Source: Streptomyces fildesensis (GTDB taxonomy: Bacteria; Actinomycetota; Actinomycetes; Streptomycetales; Streptomycetaceae). Taken from it: DNA of 32,995 nt. The notes under the pieces were generated by a model. The model did no database searches, was not told the origin of the DNA, and was given only the letters and a program-made list of their open reading frames with translations. The translations under genes were made by a program, and so were the position numbers. Below are positions 31,886 through 32,995 of the stretch, piece after piece. The stretch covers positions 1 through 32,995 of the forward strand of contig NZ_JAAIKO010000063.1 of assembly GCF_016107395.1 (NCBI RefSeq), written 5' to 3'. Each line of letters opens with the position of its first letter. Positions within the stretch are counted from its first letter, which is position 1.

Positions 31886-32157
31886 TGGGACTCGGCGCTT
31901 GCGCGCGAGGGGCGCCAGTCGATGACCGTGTGCGTGGCCACCTTGTTCCTGCCGAACGGGTCCCGGGCCAGGATGCGGCCCAGCTCCTCTCGGTCATTGG
32001 CCCTGGCCAAGATCAGGCCGCCCGTCCTGGGGTCCTGGCGGCCGGAGGCGATGAAGTGCCCGGCTGCGAAGTTCTCCTCCAGCCAGGTGTTGTGGGCCTC
32101 CAGGTGGCGGTCGATCTCGTCGAGCGGAGCGGTGTAGTTCAGGATCACGATGAACAT
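31867..32157 (-). CDS. YciI-family protein
   Basis: A 96-residue ferredoxin-like alpha/beta-barrel protein starting MFIVILNYTAPLDEIDRHLE, then AHNTWLEENFAAGHFIASGR and DPRTGGLILARA. YciI-like proteins have a putative active-site His/Asp pair, and HxxW and GRQDPRTGG fit here. Roles are mostly unknown. They are often small muconolactone-isomerase-like or dehalogenation-associated enzymes. I start at ATG 32157; a TTG five codons upstream is possible. It is the second gene of the operon. Confidence 0.85.
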   Translation of the reverse strand: MFIVILNYTAPLDEIDRHLEAHNTWLEENFAAGHFIASGRQDPRTGGLILARANDREELGRILARDPFGRNKVATHTVIDWRPSRASAESQWLLQP

Positions 32158-32203
32158 GGTGTGCACGGCCAATCATCAGAACGGAGCGGTACGGGCCATG
32201 GGG

Positions 32204-32611
32204 TCAGGCGGGCTGGACCCGGGCCCAGAAGTCGTTGAACTCGACGCTGTCGAAGAACGCGACGGCGCTGACGATCCGGTGTTCGCGCATGGTCAGGAAC
32301 CAGGCGTAGGTGTTGTCGTAGCGGGAGCCGTCACGCACGGTGGCGCTCGCGTCGAACAGGGCGACCACGGTGTCCCCGTCGGCGTACAGCGCCCGTACGG
32401 ACGGCACCAGCGGGCTGCTCAACCGCGCATTGAACGGGGTGATGACCGTGTCGATGAATGCCGCACGGGTGGGGTAGGTGGCGGAGGCGACGCTGTTGCC
32501 GACGATGGTCCAGTTCGCGTCCTCGGCCAGGAGGTCGAACACCCCTCCCGTGCCGGCGGCCCAGGCATCGAACGCCTCCGCGACCAGGTGCTTGTTGGAT
32601 TCCTCGGACAT
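32204..32611 (-). CDS. SnoaL/NTF2-like protein
   Basis: A 135-residue cone-shaped alpha+beta-barrel protein of the SnoaL-like/NTF2-like superfamily. The first helix has NKHLVAEAFDAWAAG, then VFDLLAEDANWTIVGNS with the usual W.I.G strand, TYPTRAAFIDTVI, ALYADGDTVVALFDASATV and YAWFLTMREHRIVSAVAFFD. Members serve as ketosteroid-isomerase-like or polyketide-cyclase-like enzymes or as ligand binders. Start ATG 32611 has GAGAG upstream. It is the first gene of the four-gene operon ending at 29877. Confidence 0.85.
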   Translation of the reverse strand: MSEESNKHLVAEAFDAWAAGTGGVFDLLAEDANWTIVGNSVASATYPTRAAFIDTVITPFNARLSSPLVPSVRALYADGDTVVALFDASATVRDGSRYDNTYAWFLTMREHRIVSAVAFFDSVEFNDFWARVQPA

Positions 32612-32995
32612 GGGATCTCTCGTTTCGTCGGTGAGGTGTTCGGCGGCTGCGCCGTCCCTGACCATGCTCGTCGCAGCTCCCGGGCGGTACATGAGTCATC
32701 CGACCCGGCTTTCTGCACCGAAACGCCGATGATCGCCTGCGGGTGCCGGTCCGATGCCGCCCATGGCGAGCGCACCGCCCGCGGCGCGGCGGACTGGCCT
32801 GCGGCGGCGATGACGTGGAGTGACCGCGGGGCCGCACAAAGAGCCCGCTGCAGTCAGGTCGGATGACTGGTGCGGTGTGCGGGCCTGCGGGATGAGGATT
32901 CAGTTGTTCCCGCCGCTCGGCGGGGCAGCCCCATCGCATCCTTAGTACTGCAACCGCATGTGGGGGTGGTGGCCTCGGCGTTGGTAGTGGCATCT
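32612..32995. other. Operon upstream region ending in a GTACTGC repeat copy
   Basis: No gene is seen. At 32945-32963 the sequence GTACTGCAACCGCATGTGG matches 28480-28498 in the main array with one difference. More copies may follow outside the window. Confidence 0.5.

Noticed and set aside
1..32995. tRNA or rRNA genes
   Set aside because: I saw no convincing tRNA cloverleaf or rRNA sequence by eye. A covariance search would be needed to be certain.

Overview
The window is very GC-rich (roughly 70% by eye), with strong G/C third-position bias in the real genes, frequent GTG starts, GC-rich hairpin terminators with no U-tract, and gene families typical of Streptomyces. I read it as accessory DNA of a Streptomyces or close relative, probably a chromosome arm, genomic island or large plasmid. 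About half of it is a graveyard of insertion sequences (IS3, ISAzo13, IS5, IS110, IS630 types) and broken gene ends. Intact genes sit between these as single genes or short operons.

Left part (1-9.3 kb): an IS3 transposase tail, a small winged-helix gene, an ISAzo13 remnant, an unrecognised protein, a GT39 membrane glycosyltransferase with a near-perfect terminator palindrome, a frameshifted IS5 transposase, a coiled-coil/winged-helix protein, a TetR regulator, a gnd remnant and an alpha/beta hydrolase. Middle-left (9.3-16.5 kb): an MMPL remnant, a TetR gene broken by one in-frame TGA, an intact DHA2-type MFS exporter, an apparently complete IS110 element, a MITE-like repeat, a DUF3533 remnant and an intact TetR gene. 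Then come fragments of another TetR, a hydrolase, an NmrA-type reductase and IS630. One palindromic operator (core AAACCGATCGGTTT and variants) recurs before the hydrolase, the exporter and the intact TetR gene, which points to a small shared regulon.

Middle-right (16.6-26.9 kb): a conserved hypothetical protein, an aldo/keto reductase, a DUF4246 gene with a one-base frameshift, and fragments of a helicase, an IS3 OrfA and an XRE/MmyB regulator. These are followed by the most striking locus. A 101-residue Trypco1 protein is followed 17 bases later by a 1197-residue protein combining a trypsin-like protease, a STAND P-loop NTPase, six tandem 48-residue TPR-like repeats and two C-terminal acyl-carrier-protein (ACP) domains. 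The protease/NTPase/TPR plan with a Trypco1 partner matches predicted NTP-dependent conflict (defence) systems. The double ACP tail is the unusual part.

Right part (26.9-33 kb): transposase and methyltransferase remnants, an array of 11 direct GTACTGC motifs with a 137-bp duplication, a CxxC hypothetical gene, and a minus-strand operon of SnoaL-like, YciI-like, epoxide-hydrolase-like and quinone-oxidoreductase genes ending in a perfect hairpin. The GTACTGC element recurs at the right edge, so this block lies between copies of the repeat.

The IS110 element is the second notable discovery. Its 5' non-coding region folds into two large stem-loops, and three short segments in their loops match the element's left flank, left end and right end as expected for a bridge RNA. 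This gives a base-resolved prediction of the ends: a GA core inside the exporter's stop codon.
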